DNA of 64,000 bases from Chloroflexota bacterium (GTDB lineage Bacteria > Chloroflexota > Anaerolineae > Aggregatilineales > Aggregatilineaceae): the NCBI GenBank assembly GCA_012729765.1, contig JAAYCM010000109.1, forward strand, positions 1 to 64,000, written 5' to 3'. Below are positions 7,972-17,371 of the stretch, in pieces; the stretch's first letter is position 1; each line of letters begins with the position of its first letter. Made by a program: the position numbers and the translations under genes. Under the pieces are notes generated by a model. The model did not search any database. It had not been told where the DNA came from and saw nothing but the letters and a program-made list of their open reading frames with translations.

Positions 7972-8868
7972 TCAGGGGATCGTGTCGAGGTGGTGCAGAT
8001 AGTCTGCCGCGAAGCCGCCCTCGTTGGTCGCCACCAGCACCCCGGTCACCTTCTGGACTTCCAGCTCGCCGAAGTGCCGGATATGGCGCGCGATCAGCTT
8101 CTCGACCATGCTCATGAAATCTTCCCAGGCCAGGTCGTCGGGCAGCAGCGGCTCGCGCAGAGAGCGAGAGCTGTTGAGGTAGGCGACCACCGGCTCGACT
8201 TCGGGGAAGTGGAAGGCGCTGAACACGTCGTAGCGGGCCACCGCGCGGAAATGGCGCGAGAGCATATAGAGGCCGTTTTCCAGCCCAAACCCCCGCACAT
8301 TGAGCGCGGCGGCAAAGTCCGTCTTGGGATACCCCAGCAGCGTGCAGGCGCGCCGCTCCAGCGTGATGAGGGCTTTCATCGACTGGAGACCGTTGGTCGC
8401 GGCGAGCAGCAGCCCATCGCGGCGCAGCACGCGGCAAATCTCCGCGATCGCCCGGTCGATGTCCGGCACATGATAGAGCATGTGGTTCGCCAGCACGATA
8501 TCAAAGGTGCCTTCCGGAAAGGGAAGCTGCTGCACGTCACACGCGATCAGCCCGATCTCTCCGGCATCCGCTTTGGCCTGCGCCTGCTGCACCATTCCAA
8601 ACGATAGATCGCCGGCCACATGCCGCCCGCGCGGAATCCGTTCCTGAACCGGGGCCAGATAGCTGCCCGGCCCGGCCCCCACATCCAGCACCCATTCGTC
8701 GCCGCGCCACTGAATGTTATCCAGCACCCAGCGCGGAAAGTCCACTTTGGGACGGCTGTATAACTCGTGCGTGCGGTAGCGCACAGCCAGATGCTCGTCA
8801 TTGGCATAGGCGTTCCGGGTCAGGGCATCCGGATCGGTGGATGGGTTTGGATCACTCATGATTGTCAA
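7972..8868 (-). CDS. Class I SAM-dependent methyltransferase
   Basis: The SAM motif WVLDVGAGPGSYLAPV (about residues 60-75) is followed by GDLSFGMVQQAQ, LIACDVQQLPFPEGTFD and VLANHMLYHVPD, the UbiE/Methyltransf_11 pattern. The acceptor is unknown. The gene converges on pcm with a one-base gap. The 192 bp between its start and the sirtuin gene carry the divergent promoters of both. Confidence 0.8.
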   Translation of the reverse strand: MTIMSDPNPSTDPDALTRNAYANDEHLAVRYRTHELYSRPKVDFPRWVLDNIQWRGDEWVLDVGAGPGSYLAPVQERIPRGRHVAGDLSFGMVQQAQAKADAGEIGLIACDVQQLPFPEGTFDIVLANHMLYHVPDIDRAIAEICRVLRRDGLLLAATNGLQSMKALITLERRACTLLGYPKTDFAAALNVRGFGLENGLYMLSRHFRAVARYDVFSAFHFPEVEPVVAYLNSSRSLREPLLPDDLAWEDFMSMVEKLIARHIRHFGELEVQKVTGVLVATNEGGFAADYLHHLDTIP

Positions 8869-9061
8869 TTCCGTGTTCAGATGTGGCCCGGCCAGATATG
8901 GGGCTGAGCGCCCAAAAAGGGCAGCAGGCTGGTTGATGCTAGTTTAACACGACACGCGATACGCGTACCAATGCTCGCCCACACGTGGCAGGCGGTTTGA
9001 CGAAACGGGCCTCTCCGGGCCAGAATGAGGGCAGAGCCGAAGCACACACGGAGAGAAGCGC

Positions 9062-9865
9062 GTGAACGATGAACCCGGAGACAGCCCTGCATTACCGGAG
9101 CTGATCGCTGCTGCCGCCGGCGTGCTGCGCGACAGCCAATGCCTGGTCGTGCTGACCGGGGCCGGAATCTCGAAAGAGAGCGGCATCCCGACCTTTCGCG
9201 ACGCGCTGGACGGGCTGTGGGCGCGCTACGATCCGCAAATGCTGGCGACCGCGCTCGCCTTCATGCAGGATCCCAAGCTGGTCTGGGACTGGTACCAGTA
9301 CCGGCGCACACTGCTTGCCGGCGCGCAGCCCAACCCCGGCCACACTGCCATCGCCGCGCTGCAAGACCTGCTGCCCCAGGTCGTGGTCGTGACGCAGAAC
9401 ATCGACGGGCTGCACCACCTGGCCGGCAGCCGCGACGTGATCACGCTGCACGGCGACATCCGGCGCAGCAAGTGTTTCTACAACTGTCAGGGCGACCCGA
9501 CCTATATCGACGTGGAGCAGTTGGAGTGGGACCCCGAAGCCGGGCCGCCGTCCTGCCCGCACTGTGGGCGCTGGGTGCGGCCCGATGTGGTCTGGTTTGG
9601 CGAGATGCTCCCCCAGGCCGCCCTGGCCCGCGCGCGCGAGCTGAGCGAAGCCGCTGACGTGATGCTGGTCGTCGGCACGTCGGGCGTGGTGCAGCCCGCC
9701 GCCGGACTGCCCGCCGTCGCCAAACAGCATGGCGCGGCTGTGATCGAAGTCAATCCCGAGCACAGCCTGATCACGTCGTTCGCCGATTATCACCTGCACG
9801 GGCCGTCGGGCGTGATCCTGCCCCAGGTCGTGGATATCCTGCGCGCGGAGCATCCCGATGCGTAG
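9062..9865 (+). CDS. NAD-dependent protein deacylase (sirtuin), class III-like pocket
   Basis: This 267-residue Sir2 protein has GAGISKESGIPTFRD, TQNIDGLHHLAGS, catalytic His130 in LHGD, and a zinc site formed by Cys138, Cys142, Cys165 and Cys168. Tyr78 and Arg81 in WYQYRR occupy the place of the Tyr-x-x-Arg pair that lets SIRT5 and CobB bind succyl-type acyl groups. Desuccinylase or demalonylase activity is therefore predicted alongside deacetylation (inference). The start is GTG, and the gene overlaps the next by 8 bp, suggesting cotranscription. Confidence 0.92.
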   Translation: MNDEPGDSPALPELIAAAAGVLRDSQCLVVLTGAGISKESGIPTFRDALDGLWARYDPQMLATALAFMQDPKLVWDWYQYRRTLLAGAQPNPGHTAIAALQDLLPQVVVVTQNIDGLHHLAGSRDVITLHGDIRRSKCFYNCQGDPTYIDVEQLEWDPEAGPPSCPHCGRWVRPDVVWFGEMLPQAALARARELSEAADVMLVVGTSGVVQPAAGLPAVAKQHGAAVIEVNPEHSLITSFADYHLHGPSGVILPQVVDILRAEHPDA

Positions 9866-10952
9866 CGGGCAGGTGTGGCTGCTGATCGCGCTGGCGGCGG
9901 TGCTGGTCGCGCTGCCGGGTGGCGTGCAGGCTCAGGACGGGATCGCGGGCTGGGTCGATGTATTCGTGGACCACAACGCGCAGACCGGGCAGGTGCATCT
10001 CTACTTCGTGGACGCGCTCAGCGGTCTGAGCACCGTGACCGAGGTCGATAACGGGCAAAACTTCACCGTTGTGGGCGGCTATGTGCTCTATCAGAAACCG
10101 CTCAGCGGCGCGATCATGCGCGCCAATGTCGATGGCACGCTGGAGCCGCACCCGTTCATCCGGCACTCGTCCGAGCGGCCCCTGATCCGCTGGGTAACAT
10201 CGTCCGACGCGCAGGCGATCGCGTGGGTGCAGTCCGATGCGGCGGGCCGCTCGGAAGCCTATGTCGCGTGGGCCGACGGGCGCGAGCTGCGCCAGCTTCC
10301 GCTCTCGGCGGCGGCAGGTCAGGCGCTCGCGCCCCTGGCGCTGACCAACGGCATGATGCGCTTTTTTTACGATACGGCGCACCCGGCTTTGCCGTCGCTG
10401 ACTTCGCCCTATACACTCTACACGCAGATCAGCGCCTACAATACCGCCGCCGAGACGCTCACCAACCTGCCCCAGGAGCCGAACTGCCCCTGCGGGGCCG
10501 CCGTGACACCCGATGGCCGGATCTATGCCCGGCTGGAAGCAGTCGATGGGCAGGGGCCGTTTGCCCTGCGCGTCTGGGACCTGCCATCCGGCTCCGAAAT
10601 CCTGATCCCGGCATCCGCGCTGCCCTACCGGCTGGCCGGTGATCTGCTGCTCAACTCGGTCGGGACGCTGGCGGTGTACAGCGTGGCGACCGGCTCCGGC
10701 GATCCTGGCGCGCCCCAGGGCGAGCAGTACGGGCTGGTGCTGGTCGATATCGTGGCACAGCAGCAGTATCTGGTGCTCAGCCCCGGCCCGGCCCGCTACC
10801 GGCCCGCCGCCTTCATCGACGAGGACAGCGCCCTGCTGCTGACCGGCGCGCCGGACGGCCCCGGCGGCACATACAAGCTCAACCTCTCGACCGGCGCGCT
10901 GCAAAAGGTGTCGGAGCAGATCTACCTGGGCACGATCCGGCTGGCTCCATGA
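9858..10952 (+). CDS. Secreted beta-propeller-like protein of unknown function
   Basis: The 364-residue protein begins with a Sec signal peptide (VWLLIALAAVLVALPGGVQAQ, cleavage probable after AQA). The mature part has repeated segments such as LYFVDALSG, VLYQKPLSGAIMRANVDG, AIAWVQSD, GRIYARLEA and YKLNLSTGALQKV, spaced as in TolB or DUF5050-like propellers. It lacks a lipobox or a C-terminal anchor. It is translationally coupled to the sirtuin gene, a pairing without obvious functional logic. Confidence 0.6.
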   Translation: MRSGQVWLLIALAAVLVALPGGVQAQDGIAGWVDVFVDHNAQTGQVHLYFVDALSGLSTVTEVDNGQNFTVVGGYVLYQKPLSGAIMRANVDGTLEPHPFIRHSSERPLIRWVTSSDAQAIAWVQSDAAGRSEAYVAWADGRELRQLPLSAAAGQALAPLALTNGMMRFFYDTAHPALPSLTSPYTLYTQISAYNTAAETLTNLPQEPNCPCGAAVTPDGRIYARLEAVDGQGPFALRVWDLPSGSEILIPASALPYRLAGDLLLNSVGTLAVYSVATGSGDPGAPQGEQYGLVLVDIVAQQQYLVLSPGPARYRPAAFIDEDSALLLTGAPDGPGGTYKLNLSTGALQKVSEQIYLGTIRLAP

Positions 10953-10987
10953 CACGCGGCAGATTCTCACCCAGCCGCGCTTGTTGG

Positions 10988-10993
10988 TACAAT
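10988..10993 (+). promoter_or_regulatory. Extended -10 promoter element
   Basis: TGGTACAAT (10985-10993) is an extended -10 box followed by a leader of about 53 bases to the next gene. No good -35 hexamer is visible at 17 bp, consistent with extended -10 promoters. Confidence 0.45.
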
Positions 10994-11052
10994 TGCATTA
11001 GTCGAGCCAAGCCCGCTCGATACCCGGCCAGACACGCTGAAGGATAAACGCC

Positions 11053-12522
11053 ATGCCGATTTCTCTCACGCCCGCTCGCAAATGGGCCACCGTGCTGCTG
11101 CTTGTGCTGCTCGGTGTGATCGGCGTGACCGGCCAGGTCGAGGCGTCCGACGGGATGCGCGGCGACCGCTGTATCGTGCTTGAGAGCGAAACCATCGTCG
11201 AGGACTTCTATTTTTTCTGCCGCGTGCTGGAAGTCTACGGCACGATTGATGGCGACCTGCTGGGCGTGGCCTCGGAGATCACGATCGGGCGCACCGCCGT
11301 TATCACGGGCGATATCTGGACGGCGGGGGGCCGGCTGCGGGTCGAGGGTACCGTTGGGGATGACGTGCACTTCGTCGGTGTCAGCGCCACCATATCAGAC
11401 CGCGCCAACTTCACCCATAACCGCGTGGACCTCTTTTCGGTCGCGGTCAACACCGAGATCGCGCAGGACGCGGCCCTGCCCGGCGATCTGCTGGTCTATG
11501 GCTACCAGGCGCGCGTCAATGGGACGGTGGGCGGCGATGTCGATTTTGGCGGCGAAGCGCTGATCATCAACGGCGTCGTCAACGGGCGCGTCGATGCGGC
11601 GGTGGGCGATGTGCGGCGCAGCACCGATATTCCGGGGCTGCCGATTTATGATGTCTCGTTCAGCAATCCCGGCCTGCGCGTCGGCCCGGAAGCGTATATT
11701 GGCGGCGACCTGAAGTATGAGTCCGCCTCGCGCACGCAGATTCCGTTCGGCGTGGTGCAGGGCCAGATCGACTTCGAGCAGGTGCTCTCGCAGCCGGACA
11801 TCACCCAGGCCGAGCAGGCCGAAGTCATTGCGCGGATTCTCGTCAACTATATCAAGGAGTCGCTGCGCGACGCGATCACGCTGCTGCTGGTCGGCGGGAT
11901 GGCCTTGTGGCTGCTGCCCAACTTCATCCGCCAGCCGGCCCAGCACGTGCAGCGGCGCACCGTGCCGACCATCGGCTGGGGGCTGATCGCGTTCATGCTG
12001 TCCTTCCCGGCGGCGGTGTTGCTGCTGGCTTTCAGCCTGCTGATTCTGCTGATCCTGTTCCTGCTCAAGCTCAACGAGCTGACCGTCATCACGGCGGTGG
12101 GCCTGCTTGTCATCAACCTGGTGACCATCGGCGGGTTCTGGTTCCTGCTGCTGTTCCTGGGCCGGGTCGTGATCAGCTTCGTGATCGGGCAGGTGATCTA
12201 CCGCTATGTGCTGCGGCAGACCGACACTGGCCGGCTGCGCTACTGGCTGGTCATGCTCGCCATCGGCGCGGCGGTCTACGCGCTGATCACCAATGCACCT
12301 ATCCCCGCTTTGGGCCTGACGGTCGAGCTGATCACGGCGCTGGCCGGTATCGGCGCGGTAGTGATGTATGCCCGCACCCTGGTCTACAAGTCCGAGATGC
12401 TGGGGCCGGTCCCGGTGGCCGCTACCGCCGCGCCCGCTGCCCCGCCGCCGCTGCCGGATGATGTCGAAGCGCCGCTCGGCATGGAAAACCTGCCGGAAGG
12501 CTTCCGAGGGTTCGACGACTGA
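11053..12522 (+). CDS. Bactofilin-like beta-repeat protein fused to a polytopic membrane domain
   Basis: After a signal peptide or TM (residues 10-31) comes a repetitive region of short hydrophobic/glycine strands, residues 35-240: [66 protein letters not shown]. This is the polymer-forming cytoskeletal (bactofilin) style of beta-helix. From about residue 275 the protein is strongly hydrophobic, with roughly six membrane segments, ending in a proline-rich acidic tail. The beta-helix would face outside. A role in envelope architecture is an inference. An AAGGA ribosome-binding site precedes the ATG. Confidence 0.65.
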   Translation: MPISLTPARKWATVLLLVLLGVIGVTGQVEASDGMRGDRCIVLESETIVEDFYFFCRVLEVYGTIDGDLLGVASEITIGRTAVITGDIWTAGGRLRVEGTVGDDVHFVGVSATISDRANFTHNRVDLFSVAVNTEIAQDAALPGDLLVYGYQARVNGTVGGDVDFGGEALIINGVVNGRVDAAVGDVRRSTDIPGLPIYDVSFSNPGLRVGPEAYIGGDLKYESASRTQIPFGVVQGQIDFEQVLSQPDITQAEQAEVIARILVNYIKESLRDAITLLLVGGMALWLLPNFIRQPAQHVQRRTVPTIGWGLIAFMLSFPAAVLLLAFSLLILLILFLLKLNELTVITAVGLLVINLVTIGGFWFLLLFLGRVVISFVIGQVIYRYVLRQTDTGRLRYWLVMLAIGAAVYALITNAPIPALGLTVELITALAGIGAVVMYARTLVYKSEMLGPVPVAATAAPAAPPPLPDDVEAPLGMENLPEGFRGFDD

Positions 12523-12561
12523 GCGCGGCTCAACTCCACTCTCTTCAGTCGGGCGGCGTTG

Positions 12562-12570
12562 TGCTATAAT
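12562..12570 (+). promoter_or_regulatory. Extended -10 promoter of prfA operon
   Basis: TGCTATAAT is a consensus extended -10 element. Transcription would begin near 12577, just upstream of a perfect hairpin (12585-12600) and the prfA start at 12623. Confidence 0.6.
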
Positions 12571-12584
12571 CACGCCGGAAGAAC

Positions 12585-12600
12585 AGCCCCAATTGGGGCT
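12585..12600 (+). terminator. Hairpin with T-run in the prfA leader
   Basis: AGCCCC-AATT-GGGGCT is a perfect hairpin followed by TTTTG. It lies between the prfA promoter and the prfA ribosome-binding site, so it may be an attenuator of the prfA-prmC-Sua5 operon, or a terminator for the upstream gene. Confidence 0.5.
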
Positions 12601-12622
12601 TTTGTGTGAGGGTATCACTGGA

Positions 12623-13687
12623 ATGTTACTGGACAAACTCGCAGGCATCGAAGCCCGTTATACCGAGTTGGAACACCTGATCGCGGATCCGGCCAATGTG
12701 AGCGATTATGGAAAAGTGGCCGAGTACGCGCAGGAAAAAGCCGAGATCGAAGACCTCGTCATGCTGACGCGCGAGTACCGGCAGGCGCTGGACGAACTGG
12801 CCCAGGCCGAAACACTGTTGGCCGATGAAGATATGGCCGACCTGGCGCGCGAAGAGGCCGACCGGTTGAACGCGCTGATCCCGGAGATGGAAGCGAGCCT
12901 GCGCCGGATGCTGCTGCCGCGCGATCCCCGTGACGAGAAAAACGTCATCGTCGAGATTCGCGCCGGGGCGGGCGGCGACGAGGCGGGCATCTTCGCGGCG
13001 GACCTGTTCCGCATGTACTCGCGCTACGCCGAAGAGCACCGCTGGAAGGTCGAGATGCTCAGCGCGCACGATACCGGCGTGGGCGGCTACAAGGAGATCA
13101 TCTTCGAGGTCAAGGGGCGCGGCGCGTACTCGCGGCTCAAGTATGAGAGCGGCGTGCACCGCGTGCAGCGCGTCCCGGTCACAGAGAGCCAGGGCCGCAT
13201 CCACACCTCGACCGCGACGGTCGCTGTGCTGGCCGAGATCGATGACGTGGACATCGAGATCAACCCGAATGACCTGCGGATCGACACCTTCCGATCTGGC
13301 GGCGCAGGCGGGCAGAACGTCCAGAAGAACGAGACGGCGATCCGCATCACGCACCTGCCCACCGGGCTGGTCGTCTCGTGCCAGGACGAGCGCAGCCAGC
13401 TTCAGAATAAGCTGCGCGCCATGAGCATCCTGCGCGCCAAGCTCTACGATATGGAACAGGAACGCCTGCACGAAGAACAGGATGCCGCGCGCCGTACCCA
13501 GGTGGGCAGCGGCGACCGCAGCGAGAAGATCCGCACCTACAATTACCCGCAGAACCGCGTCACCGATCACCGCATCGGCCTGACCAACTACAATCTGCCC
13601 GCCGTGATGGATGGCAACCTGGACGAGTTCATCGACGAACTGGCAACCCGTGAGGAAGCCGAACGGCTGCAAGCGGTAGGGGTGTAA
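12623..13687 (+). CDS. prfA: Peptide chain release factor 1
   Basis: The 354-residue factor recognises UAA and [23 protein letters not shown] is a typical start, and the frame upstream of it is unrelated to RF1. The Pro-x-Thr anticodon-like motif reads RVPVTESQG (RF2 would have SPF), and the catalytic GGQ is at residues 229-231 in [13 protein letters not shown]. The coiled alpha-helical domain 1 and the C-terminal [16 protein letters not shown] region are complete. The stop TAA overlaps the ATG of prmC by one base, coupling it to the enzyme that methylates its GGQ glutamine. Confidence 0.97.
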   Translation: MLLDKLAGIEARYTELEHLIADPANVSDYGKVAEYAQEKAEIEDLVMLTREYRQALDELAQAETLLADEDMADLAREEADRLNALIPEMEASLRRMLLPRDPRDEKNVIVEIRAGAGGDEAGIFAADLFRMYSRYAEEHRWKVEMLSAHDTGVGGYKEIIFEVKGRGAYSRLKYESGVHRVQRVPVTESQGRIHTSTATVAVLAEIDDVDIEINPNDLRIDTFRSGGAGGQNVQKNETAIRITHLPTGLVVSCQDERSQLQNKLRAMSILRAKLYDMEQERLHEEQDAARRTQVGSGDRSEKIRTYNYPQNRVTDHRIGLTNYNLPAVMDGNLDEFIDELATREEAERLQAVGV

Positions 13688-14556
13688 TGCTCGATTTCGA
13701 CCGTGTCGATCAGGCCCTCGCCTGGGCAAATCATACGCTGGCGAGGGCTTCTGATTCAGAAGCGCTGGACGCGGCGCTGCTGCTGGCGCACGTGCTGGAC
13801 ACCGACCGCGCCCGGCTGATCGCGCACCCGGAGCAGCCGCTCAGCACGGCCCAGGCAGCGGAATACCGGCGGCTGATCATGCAGCGCGCCGCGGGGACGC
13901 CGGTCGCCTATCTGACCGGGCAGCGCGCCTTCTACGACCGCGACTTTTGGGTGACGCCCGACGTGCTGATCCCGCGCCCCGAAACCGAGCATCTGATCGA
14001 AGCGGCGCTGGCCTGGGCACGCGGGCGATCCGATCTGCGCGTGGTGGATGTCGGCACAGGCAGCGGTGCGATCGCAGTCACGCTGGCGGCGCACCTGCCT
14101 ACAGCGGCGGTCTGGGCGGTTGACACGTCAGCGGCGGCACTAACGGTCGCGCGGCGGAATGCGGCCCGCTATGGCCTGCAAAAGCGTGTCACGCTGGTGC
14201 CGGGCGATCTGCTCGATCCGCTGATCCAGGCCGGGCAAGACGTGGATCTGATCGCCGCCAACCTGCCGTATATCCCCAGCGCCGAGCTGGACACGCTGCC
14301 GGTCGCGCAGCACGAGCCGCGCCAGGCGCTCGACGGCGGGCCGGACGGCCTCGATCCGATCCGGCGGCTGCTGCGCCAGACTCCCGGCGTGCTGGCCCCC
14401 GCGGGGCTGCTGCTGCTGGAGATCGGCGCGGGACAGGGGACGCAGGTCGCGGCACTGGCCGCCGGGGCGCTGCCGGGGGCGCAGATCATGATCCTGCACG
14501 ATTACGCCGGACACGAGCGCGTGGTCCGCGTCGAGCGCGACGGCGAGCCGGACTGA
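13687..14556 (+). CDS. prmC: Release factor glutamine methyltransferase
   Basis: The enzyme methylates the GGQ glutamine of RF1 and RF2. The N-terminal helical domain (residues 1-80) is followed by FWVTPDVLIPRPETEHLIE, the SAM motif VVDVGTGSGAIAVTLA and the active-site motif IAANLPYIPS. The active-site tetrapeptide is NLPY rather than the usual NPPY. The gene overlaps prfA (TAATG), and the Sua5 gene starts one base after its stop, so the three form one operon. Confidence 0.95.
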   Translation: MLDFDRVDQALAWANHTLARASDSEALDAALLLAHVLDTDRARLIAHPEQPLSTAQAAEYRRLIMQRAAGTPVAYLTGQRAFYDRDFWVTPDVLIPRPETEHLIEAALAWARGRSDLRVVDVGTGSGAIAVTLAAHLPTAAVWAVDTSAAALTVARRNAARYGLQKRVTLVPGDLLDPLIQAGQDVDLIAANLPYIPSAELDTLPVAQHEPRQALDGGPDGLDPIRRLLRQTPGVLAPAGLLLLEIGAGQGTQVAALAAGALPGAQIMILHDYAGHERVVRVERDGEPD

Positions 14557-14557
14557 G

Positions 14558-15190
14558 ATGGCACGCGTGATCCCGATCACCGCTCCGAACGCGGCAGAGC
14601 TGGCGGCGCAGGTCCTCGGCGCGGGCGGGCTGGTCGTGCTGCCGACCGATACGGTTTACGGCGTCGCGGCCTGGCTGGATGCCACCGCGATCGAGCGGAT
14701 TTTCGCCGCCAAGCAGCGCCCACCGGAAAAAGCCGTGCCCGTGCTGCTGGCGAGCGCGGACAATGTGCCATCGGTGGCCGAGCAGTTCCCGGCAGCGGCT
14801 CAACGACTGGCGGCGGCCTTCTGGCCCGGCCCCTTGACGCTCGCCCTGCCCAAACGTGCAGACCTGCCCTCCAATCTCTCCGGCCTGCCGACGATCGGCG
14901 TGCGTGTGCCCGATCATGACGGCACACGGGCGGTGATCGCAGCCACCGGCGGCGCGCTGGCGGTGACGAGCGCCAACCGCTCGGACGAGCCGCCCGCCTG
15001 TACGGTGCGGAACGCCGTCGATGACCTGGGCGATGCAGTGGCGCTCTATCTCGATGGCGGCGACTGCCCCGGCGGTGTGCCCTCGACCGTCGTGAGCTTC
15101 GAAGGGGGCGATCTGCGCGTGGTACGGCCCGGCCCGATCACCGAGGCGATGCTGCGGGCCGCCCTGGCAGATGATAGTCAACGGTCATGA
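14558..15190 (+). CDS. L-threonylcarbamoyladenylate synthase (Sua5/YwlC/TsaC family)
   Basis: This protein makes threonylcarbamoyl-AMP for the t6A modification of ANN-decoding tRNAs. The signature LPTDTVYGVAAWLDATAIERI is near the N-terminus and KQRPPEKAVPVLL follows. GVRVPDH and VTSANRSDEPP are the conserved nucleotide-site segments. At 210 residues it is the short form without the Sua5 C-terminal domain. It is the third gene of the prfA operon, a common arrangement. Confidence 0.94.
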   Translation: MARVIPITAPNAAELAAQVLGAGGLVVLPTDTVYGVAAWLDATAIERIFAAKQRPPEKAVPVLLASADNVPSVAEQFPAAAQRLAAAFWPGPLTLALPKRADLPSNLSGLPTIGVRVPDHDGTRAVIAATGGALAVTSANRSDEPPACTVRNAVDDLGDAVALYLDGGDCPGGVPSTVVSFEGGDLRVVRPGPITEAMLRAALADDSQRS

Positions 15191-15211
15191 AATGCTGGTC
15201 GGGCGATTAGC

Positions 15212-15460
15212 TTACAGGGGCAGTGTGGGGTCCCAGCCGGGATCGTCGTCGTCCGGATCGTCCAGCTCGTCGTCCATCAGGAACTCGAACTCTTCGTCGT
15301 CATCAGACTCATCGATCTCGTCGTACAGCTCGAACTCGTCCTCGTCGCCGGGGCGGACATTGTCGAGCCGATCCCACCAGGCGTAATAGTCGTCGGGGTT
15401 TTCGCCAAAATGTTCGTAGTTGATGCGATGACCGTCGCGGTCGAAATCGTAGAGGGTCAT
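15212..15460 (-). CDS. Small very acidic protein of unknown function
   Basis: The 82-residue product begins MTLYDFDRDGHRINYEHFGENPDDYYAWWDRL and its second half is mostly Asp and Glu (for example DESDDDEEFEFLMDDELDD). ATG 15460 has a clear AAGGAG ribosome-binding site; a longer frame from 15670 adds a cysteine-rich, unlikely N-terminus and is rejected. It has no known domain. Such acidic tails can mimic nucleic acid or bind basic proteins or metal ions, but no function can be named. It is monocistronic between convergent and divergent neighbours. Confidence 0.6.
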   Translation of the reverse strand: MTLYDFDRDGHRINYEHFGENPDDYYAWWDRLDNVRPGDEDEFELYDEIDESDDDEEFEFLMDDELDDPDDDDPGWDPTLPL

Positions 15461-15668
15461 GCTATCGCCACTCCTTATAGCTTGCACCTGTCCCCGTATT
15501 ATAGCCCGATTCTTCCCCGGTTTGGAAGCTTCAATCGCCCGATCTGTCAGGCAAACGCAGGCCGGGCATATGTAGCATTTCGCGGCGGCTTCCGGTAGAG
15601 TTGTGGGCCGTTGGGGGCAGCGCAGACCTGCCCCTTCTCTTTGACGAGCCAGCGAGCCGCAGACGAAC

Positions 15669-17303
15669 ATGAGCGCAGCGATCCCCGATTCTCCACCTGC
15701 TGACCTGCACGAGGCCGCGCCCGACGCGCCGCTCTCGGCAGGTATGGTGCGCGCGACCGGCGTGATCGCGCTGGGGAATATCGCCAGCCGTGTGCTGGGG
15801 CTGGCGCGCGAGAGTATGCTCTCGGCGCTGTTCGGCGCGGGCGCGGCGGTAGACGCCTATAACCTGGCGATCATCGTGCCGCGCGGCCTGTACGATCTGC
15901 TGATCGGCGGGCACGTCAATTCGGCGCTGGTGCCGGTGCTCAGCGACTACGCGGCGCGCAAAGACCGGGCCGCGCTGTGGGAGCTGGTCAACCTGCTGCT
16001 GGGGCTGGTAGTGGTCCTGCTCAGCGCGCTAATCCTGCTGCTGGAAGTGTTCGCGCCCCAGGTGGTCGGCGTCCTGGCCAGCGGCGACACCGCACCCGAA
16101 GTCATGCGCGAGGCCACGCGCCTGCTGCGGGTGACCGCCCCGGCCCTGATGTTCCTCAGCCTGTTCGCGGTCGTCTCCGGCCTGCTCTACGCCCTGCGGC
16201 GCTTCACCTGGCCGGCCTTCGCCTCGGCGGTTTTCAACGGCATGATCGTGCTCACCACGCTGGCCCTGGCCGGATCAATCGGCATCACGGCGGCGGCGGC
16301 GGGCTGGCTGGTGGGGGCGCTGGTGCAGTTGGGGCTGCAGGCGCCCGGCCTGCGCGACGCCCGGCTGCGCATCCGGCTGCGCGGCGCGCTGAGCCATCCC
16401 GGCGTGCGGCGGATCGGGCTGCTGTATGTGCCGGTGATGGCGTCATTGGCGCTGGATGTGCTGGTCAACCGTCCGGTCAGCTACAATCTCGCCTCACGCA
16501 CGGGCATAGGCAGCATCTCGTATATGGGCTGGGCCACAACGCTGATCCAGTTCCCGCAGGGGCTGGTGGCGATCGCGATCTCGGCGGCGATCCTCCCCAC
16601 GCTCTCGCGCCAGGCGGTGCAGATCGGCGTGCAGGGACTCCAGCCGTTCAAGGACACGCTCGGCCAGGGTTTGCGGCTGGCGATCGTGCTGATCATCCCG
16701 GCGACCGTCGGCCTTTTCGTGCTGGCCGAGCCAGTGGTGGGCATGATCTTCGAGCACGGCAAGTTTACCGAAGTCGGCACGTCGATCACAGCGCTGGCCC
16801 TGCGGCTCTACCTGTTGGGGCTACCCTTCGCCGCGATCGATCTGCTGCTGGTGTTCGCCTTCTATGCCCAGCAGAACACCCTGACTCCCGCGCTGATCGG
16901 GCTGGTGAGCCTGGTCGCGTACATGGCGGTCGCGTTCGGACTGCTGCCCTGGTATGGCCTGTTCGCGCTGATGATCGCGGACTCGGTCAAGCACCTGATC
17001 CATACCGGCGTCTCGGCCTGGCTGCTCTACCGCCGGCTGGATGGCTACGGCGACCAACACCTGATCAGCACGACGCTGCGTGCCTCACTCGCGGCGGCGA
17101 TCATGGGCGTGCTGGCGTTCGGTATCGCCGCTGCACTGGAACGCGCGCTGCCCGCCGGGCTGATCCGGCAGACGATCACGGTCATGCTGGCCGGGGGCGT
17201 GGGCGTGATCAGCTTCAGCGTGCTGGCCTCGTGGCTGGGGCTGGAAGAATGGCGCTGGCTGCGGGAAATCCTGCGCCGCCGCCTGGGCATGAACGGCGGC
17301 TGA
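15669..17303 (+). CDS. murJ: Lipid II flippase MurJ (MviN family)
   Basis: The 544-residue polytopic membrane protein has about 14 hydrophobic segments. Segments such as ALGNIASRVLGLARESMLSA, AYNLAIIVPRGLYDLLIGG and PQGLVAIAISAAILPTLSRQ are MurJ hallmarks, with the conserved Arg in RVLGLARE. It flips lipid II across the cytoplasmic membrane for peptidoglycan assembly, which fits the sortase gene nearby. The N-terminal 25 residues are hydrophilic. Confidence 0.93.
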   Translation: MSAAIPDSPPADLHEAAPDAPLSAGMVRATGVIALGNIASRVLGLARESMLSALFGAGAAVDAYNLAIIVPRGLYDLLIGGHVNSALVPVLSDYAARKDRAALWELVNLLLGLVVVLLSALILLLEVFAPQVVGVLASGDTAPEVMREATRLLRVTAPALMFLSLFAVVSGLLYALRRFTWPAFASAVFNGMIVLTTLALAGSIGITAAAAGWLVGALVQLGLQAPGLRDARLRIRLRGALSHPGVRRIGLLYVPVMASLALDVLVNRPVSYNLASRTGIGSISYMGWATTLIQFPQGLVAIAISAAILPTLSRQAVQIGVQGLQPFKDTLGQGLRLAIVLIIPATVGLFVLAEPVVGMIFEHGKFTEVGTSITALALRLYLLGLPFAAIDLLLVFAFYAQQNTLTPALIGLVSLVAYMAVAFGLLPWYGLFALMIADSVKHLIHTGVSAWLLYRRLDGYGDQHLISTTLRASLAAAIMGVLAFGIAAALERALPAGLIRQTITVMLAGGVGVISFSVLASWLGLEEWRWLREILRRRLGMNGG

Positions 17304-17332
17304 TCGCGCTGGCGCGTGGTTCCGGCGCTTTG

Positions 17333-17338
17333 TATAAT
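17333..17338 (+). promoter_or_regulatory. -10 promoter element (TATAAT)
   Basis: A consensus TATAAT lies 34 bases before the TTG start of the methyltransferase at 17372, in the gap after murJ. No clear -35 hexamer is present. It supports a separate promoter and helps set the downstream start. Confidence 0.5.
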
Positions 17339-17371
17339 CGCGCAAAACATTCAGCATATGGGGGCAGCAGC

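Noticed and set aside
15461-15670. Longer N-terminus for the acidic protein
   Set aside because: It is Cys-rich and unlike the rest, while ATG 15460 has a consensus ribosome-binding site.
15977-17371. A 733-residue plus-strand frame that would fuse extra sequence to the methyltransferase
   Set aside because: The upstream part is a shifted frame of murJ; the methyltransferase begins after its own TATAAT box at TTG 17372.
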